Shown here piece after piece: positions 36,865-46,394 of a stretch of DNA of 55,154 bases. Each line of letters opens with the position of its first letter. Within the stretch, counting starts at the first letter, position 1. The notes under the pieces are model-generated. The model was not told where the DNA came from and did no database searches. It was given only the letters and a program-made list of their open reading frames with translations. The stretch is taken from positions 1 to 55,154 of the forward strand of contig CADCWG010000289.1 in NCBI GenBank assembly GCA_902806335.1, given 5' to 3'. The stretch is from an uncultured Thermomicrobiales bacterium. Its GTDB lineage: Bacteria; Chloroflexota; Chloroflexia; Thermomicrobiales; UBA6265. A program made the translations under genes and the position numbers.

Positions 36865-38331
36865 ATGGACCAGACCACCCTTGTCGCCCGCCTCGAGGCG
36901 GTCGTCGGACCCACCGGTGTCTTCCACCGCCCGGCCGACCTGCTCGTCTACGAGTACGACGGCTCGGTCGACGGCGCGGTCGACACCGCCCGCCCGGCCG
37001 CGGTGGTCCTCCCCACGTCCGCCGAGCAGGTGGCGGCGGTGGTTCGGATCGCCAACGAGGCGGAGCTTCCGGTCGTCGCCCGCGGCGCGGGCACAGGGCT
37101 CTCCGGCGGAGCGGTCGCCCAGCGCGGCGGCATCATCGTCTCCCTCTCCCGGATGGACCGGATCCTCGACGTTGACCGGGACGACCGGACGGCGCTCGTC
37201 GAGCCGGGGGTGATCAACCTCGAGCTCTCGGAGCACACCCTTCCCGGCGGGCACTTCTTCGCTCCCGACCCCTCGAGCCAGAAGGCCTGCACCATCGGCG
37301 GCAACGTCGCCGAGAACGCCGGCGGTCCGCACTGCCTGAAGTACGGCGTGACCACGAACCACGTCCTCGGCCTTGAGGTCGTGCTGCCCGACGGGCGGAT
37401 CGTCTGGCTGGGCGGACGCGCCGCCCATACCCCCGGGTACGACCTCACCGCCGCGCTGGTCGGCTCGGAGGGGATGCTCGGCATCGTCACCAAGGCCCTG
37501 GTCCGGCTGACCCCGGCGCCCGAGGCGACGCTCGTCTTGCTCGCGGCGTTTGGCGACATCGACGGCGCGTCGCAGGCCGTCTCGTCGGTGATCGCCGCCG
37601 GGGTGCTGCCCGCGGCCCTCGAGATGATGGACGCCCTGACGATCCAGGCGGTCGAGCCGGCCTACCATGCCGGCTATCCCCTCGACGCGGGCGCCGTGCT
37701 GCTGATCGAGCTCGATGGCGCCACCGACGAGGTGCGCGAGACGGGCGAGGAGGTCGCCGCGCTCTGCGCCGCCGCCGGGGCGACGGCGGTCCGGGCGGCC
37801 ACGGCCAAGGCCGAGCGCGACCTGCTCTGGAAGGGCCGCAAGATGGCCCTCGCGGCGATGGGCCGCCTCGCGCCGAACTACTACCTCCACGACACCGTCG
37901 TGCCCCGCTCCAAACTGCCGATCACCCTCCGCCGAGTCGGCGAGGTGGCCCGGGAGTTCGACATCCCGATCGCGAACGTCTTCCACGCGGGCGACGGCAA
38001 CCTCCACCCGCTGATGCTCTTCGACCGCCGCGAGCGGGGCGCGGTCGAGCGCGTGCTGGCGGCGAGCAACGAGCTCCTCCACTTCTGCGTCTCCCCCGAG
38101 ATCGGCGGGGCGCTCTCGGGGGAGCACGGGATCGGCACCGAGAAGCGAGACCACATCACCCTGGTCTACACCGCCGACGACCTGGCGGCGATGGCCGGCG
38201 TCAAGAACGCCTTCGACCCCCGGCTCACCTTCAACCCCGAGAAGCTGTTCCCGAAGGGCTATATGTGCGGCGAGGTGCGGGCGCTGCGCGCGCAGGCGTT
38301 GGCGCAGAAGCACGGCATCTATGCCTTCTGA
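36865..38331 (+). CDS. glcD: Glycolate oxidase FAD-binding subunit
   Basis: 488 aa from ATG 36865, GGGGAG 6 nt upstream. FAD-linked oxidase of the vanillyl-alcohol-oxidase fold: PP-loop VARGAGTGLSGGAV, FAPDPSSQKACTIGGNVAENAGG and LVGSEGMLGIVT. The C-terminal FAD-oxidase domain has NVFHAGDGNLHPLM and GEHGIGTEKRDH. With GlcE and GlcF it oxidises glycolate to glyoxylate (D-lactate is possible), passing electrons to the quinone pool. First gene of glcDEF; it overlaps glcE by 11 bp. Confidence 0.93.
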   Translation: MDQTTLVARLEAVVGPTGVFHRPADLLVYEYDGSVDGAVDTARPAAVVLPTSAEQVAAVVRIANEAELPVVARGAGTGLSGGAVAQRGGIIVSLSRMDRILDVDRDDRTALVEPGVINLELSEHTLPGGHFFAPDPSSQKACTIGGNVAENAGGPHCLKYGVTTNHVLGLEVVLPDGRIVWLGGRAAHTPGYDLTAALVGSEGMLGIVTKALVRLTPAPEATLVLLAAFGDIDGASQAVSSVIAAGVLPAALEMMDALTIQAVEPAYHAGYPLDAGAVLLIELDGATDEVRETGEEVAALCAAAGATAVRAATAKAERDLLWKGRKMALAAMGRLAPNYYLHDTVVPRSKLPITLRRVGEVAREFDIPIANVFHAGDGNLHPLMLFDRRERGAVERVLAASNELLHFCVSPEIGGALSGEHGIGTEKRDHITLVYTADDLAAMAGVKNAFDPRLTFNPEKLFPKGYMCGEVRALRAQALAQKHGIYAF

Positions 38332-39610
38332 GGCCGTTGGCCGGCGCCCGGAAGGGTGGGGCCAGGCGGGGGTCGCGTCTGCCAATGGCCGACCGACGGG
38401 GGCCCCCGCGATCGACGGGCTGGCGGCCGGACGCGTGCTCCATCCCGGGTCCGCCGCCCAGGTGGCCGACGCCCTGGCGGACGCCGTCTCGCAGGGGCTG
38501 GCCGTCGCGCCGCTCGGTGGTGGGACGGCGCTGGCGCTGGGCAACGTCCCGGACCGCCTCGACCTCGCGCTGTCGACCGCCGCCCTGGGCGACGTGATCG
38601 CCTACGAGCCGGGCGACCTCGTCCTGTCCGTGGGGGCCGGGGCCCGCCTCGCGGACGTGCAGGCCCTCCTCGCCGAGCACGGCCAAGAGTTGCCGTTCGA
38701 GGCGCCACGGGGGGATCGGGCCACGATCGGCGGTCTGGTGGCCACGGCGATCGCCGGCCCCCGGCGCCTCGCCAATGGGACGCTGCGCGACCTGTTGATC
38801 GGCATCGCGGTGGCCCACCCGAGCGGGACGGTGACCAGGGCCGGCGGGATGGTGGTCAAGAATGTGACCGGCTTCGACCTGCCGCGCCTCTACCACGGCT
38901 CGCTCGGTACCCTGGGCGTGATCGTGTCCGCCAACTTCAAGGTGGTGCCCGCTCCCAGACACGAGGCGACGGTCCTGGCGGTCACCCCTGATCTGGCCGC
39001 CGCTCTGGCCGCGGCGAAGAGCGTCGGTGGGCTCGCATCCCGCCCGGGCGCGCTCGAGGTGATGCTCGACGGGGAGGGGTGGACGGTCGCGGCCCGGTTC
39101 TTCGGCCGCCCGGGCACGGTCGACTCCGCCGTGGCGGCGGCGAAGGGCGTGCTCGGCGAGGGAACCAGGCGTCTCGAGGGGGCGGCGAGCACGGCGTGGT
39201 GGCGACGCTACGTCGACGGCCAGGCGATCGAGGTCGGACCGGACGAAGTGATGGTCCGCGCCGCGGTGCGACCCCGGGACTCCGGCTCTCTGGCCGAGGC
39301 GATCCTCGGCGTCATCGGGGAGCACGGGGTAACGAGCCGGGCGGTGTCCGTGTCTCCCGGCCTCGGCACGGTGGTCGCCCGGCTTGGTTTTCCGCAGGCA
39401 CCCGACGGCGCGCCGGCGCTGCGCCGCGTCCAGCGCGCTCTCCTCGGCGTGGCGGACCACGTCACGATCCTGGCGGCGCCACCGGCGTGGAAGGCCGGGC
39501 TCGACGTGTGGGGCGAGCCGCCCGCGACGCTCGACGTGATGCGCGCCCTGAAGTCGCAGTTCGATCCCGAGCGGACCCTGAATCGGGGCCGCTTCGCCGG
39601 GCACATCTAA
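38321..39610 (+). CDS. glcE: Glycolate oxidase subunit GlcE (second FAD-binding)
   Basis: 429 aa, ATG inside the last codons of glcD. Shares the FAD-binding fold with GlcD (LAVAPLGGGTALALG; EAPRGDRATIGGLVATAIAGPRR; VKNVTGFDLPRLYHGSLGTLGVI) and ends with the FDPERTLNRGRFAGHI segment typical of GlcE. The substrate-binding C-terminal half of GlcD is shorter here. Length is somewhat above E. coli GlcE because of an N-terminal leader of about 25 residues. Confidence 0.92.
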   Translation: MPSEAVGRRPEGWGQAGVASANGRPTGAPAIDGLAAGRVLHPGSAAQVADALADAVSQGLAVAPLGGGTALALGNVPDRLDLALSTAALGDVIAYEPGDLVLSVGAGARLADVQALLAEHGQELPFEAPRGDRATIGGLVATAIAGPRRLANGTLRDLLIGIAVAHPSGTVTRAGGMVVKNVTGFDLPRLYHGSLGTLGVIVSANFKVVPAPRHEATVLAVTPDLAAALAAAKSVGGLASRPGALEVMLDGEGWTVAARFFGRPGTVDSAVAAAKGVLGEGTRRLEGAASTAWWRRYVDGQAIEVGPDEVMVRAAVRPRDSGSLAEAILGVIGEHGVTSRAVSVSPGLGTVVARLGFPQAPDGAPALRRVQRALLGVADHVTILAAPPAWKAGLDVWGEPPATLDVMRALKSQFDPERTLNRGRFAGHI

Positions 39611-39706
39611 GGCATAGTTCCGAAAGCCGCTCGCCGCGTCGGCTCCCTGGCGCCGTGCGGCGGATCGACTCGGGTGGCGGGCCTTCGAGCGTGGGGGAGC
39701 AGACGG

Positions 39707-41110
39707 ATGGCGGTCGCCGTTGAGGCCGACCTCGTACAGATCGGTGGGCTGCGGGGGTACGGCGGTGACGACCAGCCGGACCCGGACCTGCTGCGCGCCT
39801 GCGTCCACTGCGGGATGTGCCTCCCCTCGTGCCCGACCTACCGCCTGACCGGGCAGGAGATGTCGTCCCCGCGCGGCCGGCTCTGGATGATGAAGGCGGT
39901 GGGCGACGGGCGGCTCGATCTGCTCGACCCCGCCTTCGACGAGCAGATGTATCAGTGCCTCAACTGCCGCGCGTGCGAGGCGGTCTGTCCCTCCGGCGTC
40001 CACTACGGGCCGCTCGTGGAGGCCGCCCGCCAGCAGCTCGAGACCCACCGGCCACGCCCTCTCCCACAACGCGTCGCGCGGCGCGTCGGCATCGCTTGGC
40101 TCTTCCGCGACGCCCGCCGGATGCGCGCGGCGGTCGCCGCGCTGCGCTTCTACCAACGGAGCGGCCTCGCCGCAGTGGTCCGCCGCGCCGGGATCCCGCG
40201 CCGGTTGGGTCTGGCCGACCTCGAGGCGATGATGCCTCCGGTGTCCCGCCGGGCCCTGGTCCCCGGCGAGGAGCGGTGGGTCCCGGCACACCCGGAGCGG
40301 TCGGTGGCGCTGTTCAACACCTGCATGATGGGTACGGTGTTCGCCGACACCAATCGGGCGGCCGCGCGGGTGCTCGCCCACAACGGGTCGGCCGTCGACG
40401 TCCCGGTCGGCCAGCAGTGCTGCGGCGCGCTCGCCGTCCACGCGGGGATGATGGACGAGGCCCGGGATCTGGCCCGGACGAACATCGACGCGTTCGAGGC
40501 GAGCGGCGACGACCACGTCGTCGTCACCGCCGCCGGCTGTGGCGCGGCCCTCAAGGAGTACGGGCACCTCCTCAAGGACGACCCCGCCTACGCCGGCCGC
40601 GCCGAGCGCTTCAGCGCCCGCGTCCGCGACGTGAGCGAGGAACTCGGAGCGGTCGGGGGCGGGCTCGTGCCGCCGACGCGGCCGGTGCGGCGGCGGGTGA
40701 CCTACCAGGAGCCGTGTCACCTCGCCCACGCCCAGCGGATCACGATCCAGCCGCGGATGCTCCTGGCGGCGATTCCGGGGCTCGAGCTGGTCGAGATGCG
40801 CGAGTCGTCGCTCTGCTGCGGGAGTGCGGGGATCTACAACCTGATCCGCCGCGCGATGGCGGACGAGCTGGGCGACCGGAAGGCGGGCAACGCGCTGGCG
40901 ACGGGTGCCGAGACCGTCGTCACCGCCAACCCCGGCTGCGCCATGCAACTGAGGACCTCGATCCGCCGCGCCGGTGGCGGCGCCGACGTCCGTCACGTCG
41001 TCGATCTCCTCGACGAGGCCTACGGTGGCGAGGCCGCCGGGCGTGCCGGCAGCTGGGCGTGCGATCGGGCGCGGACCAAATCCGATGCTGTCCCGGCGGC
41101 GGCCGACTGA
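39707..41110 (+). CDS. glcF: Glycolate oxidase iron-sulfur subunit
   Basis: 467 aa; ATG 39707 is preferred over 39674 because GGGGGAG lies 7 nt upstream. Two [4Fe-4S] motifs: CVHCGMCLPSCP (C32, C35, C38, C42) and CLNCRACEAVCP (C84, C87, C90, C94). Two CCG domains follow (QQCCGALAVHAG and SLCCGSAGIYNL), which bind further cofactors and pass electrons to quinone. The 96-bp gap after glcE has no terminator, so the three genes probably share one transcript. The last 25 residues are a non-conserved tail. Confidence 0.93.
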   Translation: MAVAVEADLVQIGGLRGYGGDDQPDPDLLRACVHCGMCLPSCPTYRLTGQEMSSPRGRLWMMKAVGDGRLDLLDPAFDEQMYQCLNCRACEAVCPSGVHYGPLVEAARQQLETHRPRPLPQRVARRVGIAWLFRDARRMRAAVAALRFYQRSGLAAVVRRAGIPRRLGLADLEAMMPPVSRRALVPGEERWVPAHPERSVALFNTCMMGTVFADTNRAAARVLAHNGSAVDVPVGQQCCGALAVHAGMMDEARDLARTNIDAFEASGDDHVVVTAAGCGAALKEYGHLLKDDPAYAGRAERFSARVRDVSEELGAVGGGLVPPTRPVRRRVTYQEPCHLAHAQRITIQPRMLLAAIPGLELVEMRESSLCCGSAGIYNLIRRAMADELGDRKAGNALATGAETVVTANPGCAMQLRTSIRRAGGGADVRHVVDLLDEAYGGEAAGRAGSWACDRARTKSDAVPAAAD

Positions 41111-41516
41111 CTGTCCGGAAGCACTAGCATCGTCGGCTTAGGGCGGTCGAGATCGTATCCTGGCAGACGACCACGGTCGCTCCCGCCCTGGGGGCGGAAC
41201 TCCTGACCGCGCCAGTCGCCGCGACGATTGATTCGGAATCCGGGTGATCATCCGGGGTGTGGCCGGCCGGTCCGCGGCCGGCTTCGGCCGGCTTCTTTCC
41301 TGAGCCCAAGGCTTGCCCCGGGCGGGCCCGGCCATCGCCCGCCTCAAATGTCACCACCGTGCAGCTGGTGCCGTATGAGGAGGAGCGTGCCGCCGCGCTG
41401 CTCATCCGCCGTCGCGGTCGGGGCCCAGCTCCGCGCTCGTCCCACGCAGGGCTCGGTCGTCAAGACGGTCACTCGCCGTCGGACCTTGGCCCTACCTCTT
41501 CGTTCGGTCCCGCCGG
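41111..41516. other. Intergenic region after glcF
   Basis: No gene seen. It contains the near-perfect palindrome CCGGGTGATCATCCGG (41240-41255, one mismatched pair) and the terminator listed separately. Confidence 0.4.
41277..41300 (+). terminator. Terminator of glcDEF with UUCG tetraloop
   Basis: GCCGGC-TTCG-GCCGGC followed by TTCTTTCC. The UUCG loop closed by C-G is the most stable tetraloop class, and the T-rich tail suits a rightward terminator. The sequence lies 167 bp after the glcF stop. Confidence 0.65.
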
Positions 41517-43556
41517 TCAGCCGGCGCCGACCATGCTGAGGGCGTCGAGGGTCGACTCGGGCTCGGGCTCCGCCAGCGGGAACGTGATGGTGGCGATCGT
41601 GCCCTGGCCGCCGGGCGAGCCGATGGTGAACTGGCCGCGCAGGTCCGACGTCACCAGGCGGTGCACGATCTTCATGCCGAGGCCGCTGCTCTCGGCGGGC
41701 ACGAACCCGTCGGGGACGGCCTCGCCGTCGTTCGAGACCTCGACCGAGACCAGGCCGTCGTGGTGCCAGGCCCGAATCTCGACCTTCCCGCATTGCCTCC
41801 CCTCGAAACCGTGGCTGACGGCGTTGGTGATCAGCTCGTTGATCAGCAGCGCCAGCACCGTCGCCTGCCGCGACGGCACGACGACGTCGCCCGGCACTAC
41901 CTCGAACTCGACGTGGAGCCCCGGCGGGACGAGGGTGCTGTGGGCGTCGTCGACGACGTGCTTGGCGATCACGTCGACCGTGGTGCCGGCGAGGCGCTGC
42001 TCGTCGCTGAGCAGGTCGTGAACGCCGGCGATCGCCTGGATCCGACTGATCGCCTCCCGGAGCTGGACGGACCAGGGGGCGTCCTCGGCGCTCCGGAGCT
42101 GGAGCGAGAGCAGGGCCGCGACCGTCTGCAGGTTGTTGCGGACGCGATGGTGCATCTCCTGGAGCAGCGCCGAGGCGGTCTCCAGCCCGTGCCGGGCGTC
42201 CTGGTAGAGCTGCGCGTTCTCGATCGCCAGCGAAGCGGAGTCGGAGAACGCCTGGAGCAGACCGAGCTCGTCCTCGGTCAGCTCGGTGTTCGGCCGCAGC
42301 CGGAGGCAGAGCGCCCCGAGCGTCTCGCGGGCGGACCGCAGCGGCAGGCAGAAGACCATACCCGAGCCGTCCACGTAGTCGATGTCCACGGCCTGGGAGG
42401 CGCCGGTTCGGACGACCTGACGCACCAGGCGGTCCCGGTTCGGACCGACGACCTCGCGCTCGTCGCCGACGAAGTGCTCGATCGTGGGGTTCACCTCGCC
42501 ACTGGGTTTGCCGCCGGGGGGATGGGGGAGCCGAAAGATCGCCGCCGCGTCCGCGTTGATCAGCTCGACCGCCTGCTCGGCGAGCAGGCGCAGCACCTGG
42601 TCGAGGTCGAGCGACGACGCCACGGTGCGGGAGACCCGCTGCAGCGTGCCGAGCTCGGCGACCTTGCGCCGGAGTCGGGCGTCGGTGCGGCTGTACAGCC
42701 GGGCGTTCTCGATGCTGATCGCCAGCTCGCCGGCCACCGTCTGCAGGAACGCGATCTCGTCGTCGTCGAACGTCCGCCGCCCGACCGTGAGGATGTTGAG
42801 CACCCCGACCAGCTTGTTGGCGCCGCGCAGCAGCATCGGCACCGAGACCTGCGAGGCGTAGACGTTGTCGCCCATCCCGGGGGAGTCGAGGAACGCCTCA
42901 TGGACGTGAGCGTCCGGCGCGGCGATCGGGCGCCGCTCGACGGCGGCGCGGCCGGTGATCCCGACCCCGGGACGGATCGTCACGGCGCCGACCGATGCCG
43001 GGTTGAGTCCGACCGCGGCCCGGAGCGCGAGTGACTCGGTCGCCGAGTCGTAGAGGAACACGGCGCAGGCGTCGCTGCCGACGGTCTCGGAGACGACGCG
43101 CACGGAGGTCTCGAGCATCTCGCTGAGCTCGAGGTGGGCGGTCACGGCCCGGTTGACGCGGTGGAGGGCGGCGAGCCGGGAGAGCTGCGTCGGCAGCTCC
43201 TGGTCCCGAGTCGGGGTCGGTGGGCGCCCGTCGATGTCGTAGGCGCGGGCGGTCGCGGCGAGGGCGATGCCGGCCGCGAGCATCGTCGCGGGGTCGGCGG
43301 TGTGGCCGCCGAAGCGCTCGAAGAGGTGCTGGAGCGCCTCGACGCTGGCGGCCATCGCGTCCTCGAGGCTGACGCCCGCACCGGCGGCTTCCTCGCCAAA
43401 GGCGCCAAAGGCATCGCGCAGCGGCTGCCCGCTCGCCAGCTGCGCCTGGTGCTTCGTGCCGCCGTTGCCGGTGGCGACGCGAGCCTGCTCGTAGGCCTGG
43501 ACGAGGTCGACCGCGAGCCGGTCGGCCAGCTCGCGGATGGGCGTGGCGGTACTCAT
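41517..43556 (-). CDS. Soluble GAF-GAF sensor histidine kinase (HisKA_2 type)
   Basis: 679 aa with no membrane segment, so it senses inside the cell. A helical N-terminal region (1-115) resembling a RsbRD/phosphoserine-phosphatase-type N-domain precedes two GAF domains (about 150-290 and 310-450). The phospho-acceptor region is LLQEMHHRVRNNLQTVAALL (His about 470), of the HisKA_2/HWE-like class, then a HATPase domain with NELITNAVSHGFEG (N box) and SSGLGMKIVHRLV (G box). No response regulator is encoded in the window. Own promoter upstream. Confidence 0.88.
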   Translation of the reverse strand: MSTATPIRELADRLAVDLVQAYEQARVATGNGGTKHQAQLASGQPLRDAFGAFGEEAAGAGVSLEDAMAASVEALQHLFERFGGHTADPATMLAAGIALAATARAYDIDGRPPTPTRDQELPTQLSRLAALHRVNRAVTAHLELSEMLETSVRVVSETVGSDACAVFLYDSATESLALRAAVGLNPASVGAVTIRPGVGITGRAAVERRPIAAPDAHVHEAFLDSPGMGDNVYASQVSVPMLLRGANKLVGVLNILTVGRRTFDDDEIAFLQTVAGELAISIENARLYSRTDARLRRKVAELGTLQRVSRTVASSLDLDQVLRLLAEQAVELINADAAAIFRLPHPPGGKPSGEVNPTIEHFVGDEREVVGPNRDRLVRQVVRTGASQAVDIDYVDGSGMVFCLPLRSARETLGALCLRLRPNTELTEDELGLLQAFSDSASLAIENAQLYQDARHGLETASALLQEMHHRVRNNLQTVAALLSLQLRSAEDAPWSVQLREAISRIQAIAGVHDLLSDEQRLAGTTVDVIAKHVVDDAHSTLVPPGLHVEFEVVPGDVVVPSRQATVLALLINELITNAVSHGFEGRQCGKVEIRAWHHDGLVSVEVSNDGEAVPDGFVPAESSGLGMKIVHRLVTSDLRGQFTIGSPGGQGTIATITFPLAEPEPESTLDALSMVGAG

Positions 43557-43982
43557 GGGGGGGCCTCGACGGCTACCGCACCGGGAAGAATCTGGACAAT
43601 CCTAGTCCTCGCCGGCGATTCGGGTCAACGCGGTACACCGGGCGCCGACCGGAACCGTCGCAGCCCCTGACCGTGCGGGCGAGTGCGCTGTCCCTCGTAA
43701 TCTCGGTTCCCGTCCGCTGATTGCCGTGCTCAAGGCCCACCGTCCCGGGGTCGACGTGGTCAGACCGCCGGGTCGAGGAGCCCGACCGGGGGAGGCGTGC
43801 CGGCGGTGGGGCAGCGCGGACCCGCCCGACATGTCCGCTCTCCCTGCTCCGACCTTCGCGTCTGGCGACGCCAAACACCCCTGGCAACGTGAAGGCCGGT
43901 CCCGTCCCGCTGATCCGCGACGGGACGCTGGTCTGGATGGACGGGCGATGAGGAGCCCGCCGGCCGCTCCCGGTGCCTGGTC
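43557..43982. other. 426-bp gap between the kinase promoter and the S9 peptidase stop
   Basis: Apart from the kinase promoter at 43599-43628 I see nothing that I can support. Both flanking genes run leftward. Confidence 0.4.
43599..43628 (-). promoter_or_regulatory. Promoter of the histidine kinase
   Basis: Minus strand TTGACC (43628-43623), 18-bp spacer, TAGGAT (43604-43599), about 40 bp before the start codon. Confidence 0.55.
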
Positions 43983-46115
43983 CTACAAGTGGGTGTCGAA
44001 CCAGCCGACCAGGTGGTGAAGGCGTGCCAGGCGGCGACTTGGCGTGCCCGTGCGGGAGAGGTTGTGGTCCTCGCCGGGGATCCTGACCATCGCCACGTCG
44101 CGGCCCAGGCGCTTGAGCGCCACGAACAGCTGCTCGGCCTGCTCGATCGGACAGCGGAGGTCCTGCTCGTTGTGGATGATCAGGAGCGGGGTCTGGATCG
44201 CGTCCACGTAGCTGATCGGGGAGTGGCGCAGCAGCAACTCGGCGTCGGCCCACGGAGTGCCGCCGAACTCGAACTCGCCGAAAGTGGAACCGATGTCGCT
44301 GGTGCCGTAGAAGCTGTGGAAATTGCTGACGCAGCGCTGCGTCACCGCGGCGCGGAAGCGGTCGGAGTGGCCGACGATCCAGTTCGTCAGGTATCCACCG
44401 TAGGAGCCGCCGGTGACGCCGACGCGGTTGGGATCGACTTCTCCCCGGGCCAGCACGGCGTCGAGCGCGCCGATCACGTCGGGCATGTCGCTCTCGCCCC
44501 AGCGACCCCGGGTTGACCCGGTGAACCCCTCGCCGTACCCCGCCGAGCCGCGCGGGTTGGTGTAGAGCACGAGGTATCCCCGCGCGGCCATCAGCTGCAT
44601 CTCGTGGAACATCGCCCACCCGTACATGGCGTGGGGGCCGCCATGGATCTGCACGATCAGCGGGCGGAGGGGGCCGCCCGGCGTCGCGCCGGGCGGCCGC
44701 AGGAGCCAGCCGTGGATCTCCTGGCCGTCGCCCCCGCTCGGGAAACACAACTCCTCGGCGGGGCTGAGGGCAACCTCGGCGAGGAACTCGGCGTTGTGGC
44801 GCGTCAGCGACCGCCCGTCCATTGCGGGGCTCGGACCCGTCCCGTGGCCGCCGGTGACGGCGAGCTCGAACGGATGGGTGGGGTCGCCGACGGCGACGAC
44901 CAGCCCGTCGCCGCTGCTCCGCTGGAACGCGATGACCCGACAGGGGCCCGAGGTGGCCGGGGCGACGGCACCGGTCGCGAGGTCGACTCGCTGCACGTGC
45001 GTCGCTCCCCGGTCGGAGGCGAGCATCAGCAGCGGACCGGCCGCGCCCTCCCAGACAGGACGCACGTCGCCGGCGACGAAGAGGTCGCTCATCCCGGCGT
45101 CGCCGAACGAGCGATCCCAGGACCGGGTGTGGTTGGTGGGGCTCCCCCCGCCGGCCGGGACCGTCCAGAGGTGCGCGTTCCTGGCCCCGCCGGCGACCGG
45201 GTCGTCCGTGCCGACCACGGCGATCCGGGTGCCATCCGGCGCGTAAGTTGGGCTGCCAAAGGCGAACTGGCCGTCGGTGAGGCAGCGGACCTGACCGCCC
45301 GCTGCCGGGACGTCGTAGAGGAGCGACCGCTGGTCGCGGTCACGCTCGGGCGTCCGGTTGGCGATGAAGGCGATCCTGGTCCCGTCCGGCGACCAGGCGA
45401 GGTCGCTGTCGTCGGCGTCGCCAGAGGTGAGTTGCGTCGGCTCCCCACCCCCGGCCGGAACCGTCCAGACGTGGGCGTAACGGTCGATGAACCCTCGGCC
45501 GTCGGCGCGGTAGGTGAGGCGGGTCACCACCCGCTCGTCGGCCACGGCGGCGCGGTCACCGCGGTCGGGCCCTGTGTCGGGATCGTCCGCGGGGGCGGTC
45601 GGAGCGAGGAAGGCGATCGTCCGCCCATCAGGCGACCAGGCCGGCGCCGAGGCGCCGTGGGGAAGACGGGTGAGCTGGCGTGCCTCGCCCCCGGCGACCC
45701 GGATCACCCAGAGCTGATTCGCTCGCTTGCCGGCGGCGTCCTCCGTCCTCGGGCTCCCCTTGCCAGGGTTCTCCGGCGGCTGGCCATCGTCCGACGCACT
45801 GGACTTCGGGGTCGGACCGGGGGTACCGGGTCGGTTCGAGACGAACACGATCTCTGCGCCATCGGGGGACCACCGGGGGGTGGTGTCTCGCGCCGATCCG
45901 GCGGTGAGCTGACGGGGCTCGCCACCGGTGGTCGGGACGAGCCAGATCGCCGCGAGGTACCCGTCGCTCTCGCGGTCGAGCCGAGTCACCACGTACGCGA
46001 CCGAGGACCCATCCGGGGAGACCCGTGGGTCGCTGACCATCCGGATGGCGAAGAGGTCATCGGCGGTCAGCGGCCGTCCGGCCGGCTTGGTCAGAGTACC
46101 GGTCTGCTCGATCAT
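43983..46115 (-). CDS. S9 family prolyl-oligopeptidase-type peptidase
   Basis: 710 aa from ATG 46115 (GGGAG about 10 nt upstream); the longer frame to 46280 covers a tandem repeat and is not coding. N-terminal half is a seven-bladed TolB-like propeller with repeated WSPDG motifs (TPRWSPDGAEIVFVSNRPG; APAWSPDGRTIAFLAP; DLAWSPDGTRIAFIANR). C-terminal alpha/beta hydrolase carries the triad: Ser in GVTGGSYGGYLTNW (about 572), Asp in NEQDLRCP (about 653), His in GEDHNLSR (about 684). Acyl-aminoacyl-peptidase-like. No signal peptide, so cytoplasmic peptide trimming is likely. Confidence 0.93.
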   Translation of the reverse strand: MIEQTGTLTKPAGRPLTADDLFAIRMVSDPRVSPDGSSVAYVVTRLDRESDGYLAAIWLVPTTGGEPRQLTAGSARDTTPRWSPDGAEIVFVSNRPGTPGPTPKSSASDDGQPPENPGKGSPRTEDAAGKRANQLWVIRVAGGEARQLTRLPHGASAPAWSPDGRTIAFLAPTAPADDPDTGPDRGDRAAVADERVVTRLTYRADGRGFIDRYAHVWTVPAGGGEPTQLTSGDADDSDLAWSPDGTRIAFIANRTPERDRDQRSLLYDVPAAGGQVRCLTDGQFAFGSPTYAPDGTRIAVVGTDDPVAGGARNAHLWTVPAGGGSPTNHTRSWDRSFGDAGMSDLFVAGDVRPVWEGAAGPLLMLASDRGATHVQRVDLATGAVAPATSGPCRVIAFQRSSGDGLVVAVGDPTHPFELAVTGGHGTGPSPAMDGRSLTRHNAEFLAEVALSPAEELCFPSGGDGQEIHGWLLRPPGATPGGPLRPLIVQIHGGPHAMYGWAMFHEMQLMAARGYLVLYTNPRGSAGYGEGFTGSTRGRWGESDMPDVIGALDAVLARGEVDPNRVGVTGGSYGGYLTNWIVGHSDRFRAAVTQRCVSNFHSFYGTSDIGSTFGEFEFGGTPWADAELLLRHSPISYVDAIQTPLLIIHNEQDLRCPIEQAEQLFVALKRLGRDVAMVRIPGEDHNLSRTGTPSRRLARLHHLVGWFDTHL

Positions 46116-46190
46116 CAGGTGGCGTCTCCCGTGGCGGCGGTCTTCGCGTTGTCCCAAGCCCGGCGGCCATCGCGTCTTGCCATGAGGGCG

Positions 46191-46226
46191 GGGGCGACCC
46201 GGGGCGACCCGGGGCGACCCGGGGCG
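46191..46226. repeat. Tandem 10-bp repeat
   Basis: Three exact copies of GGGGCGACCC plus six bases of a fourth, upstream of the S9 peptidase gene. It lies in its untranslated leader or promoter region. Confidence 0.9.
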
Positions 46227-46308
46227 GCGGGGGCCGCAGCATAGAGGAGGCCCCCACCGAGGACAACAACCGGCCGGCATCGCGGCGGTCTCCCGAGAGC
46301 GCGTGTCC

Positions 46309-46314
46309 TATACT
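46309..46314 (+). promoter_or_regulatory. Candidate promoter of the polysaccharide cluster
   Basis: TATACT, 80 bp before the first gene's GTG. Preceded by GTGTCC; no clear -35. It is the only good -10 box seen before the run of overlapping genes to 53.8 kb. Confidence 0.45.
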
Positions 46315-46394
46315 CGCCGCCACCCTTCTACCCTGGCGGTCTCCCTGCGACGGAGGTCACCGACCGCCTCGCTGCCCCTGGGGATGACGCTCGC

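Noticed and set aside
38231..40996. 921-codon minus-strand frame opposite glcDEF
   Set aside because: Antisense shadow of three intact enzyme genes; no ribosome site or domain.
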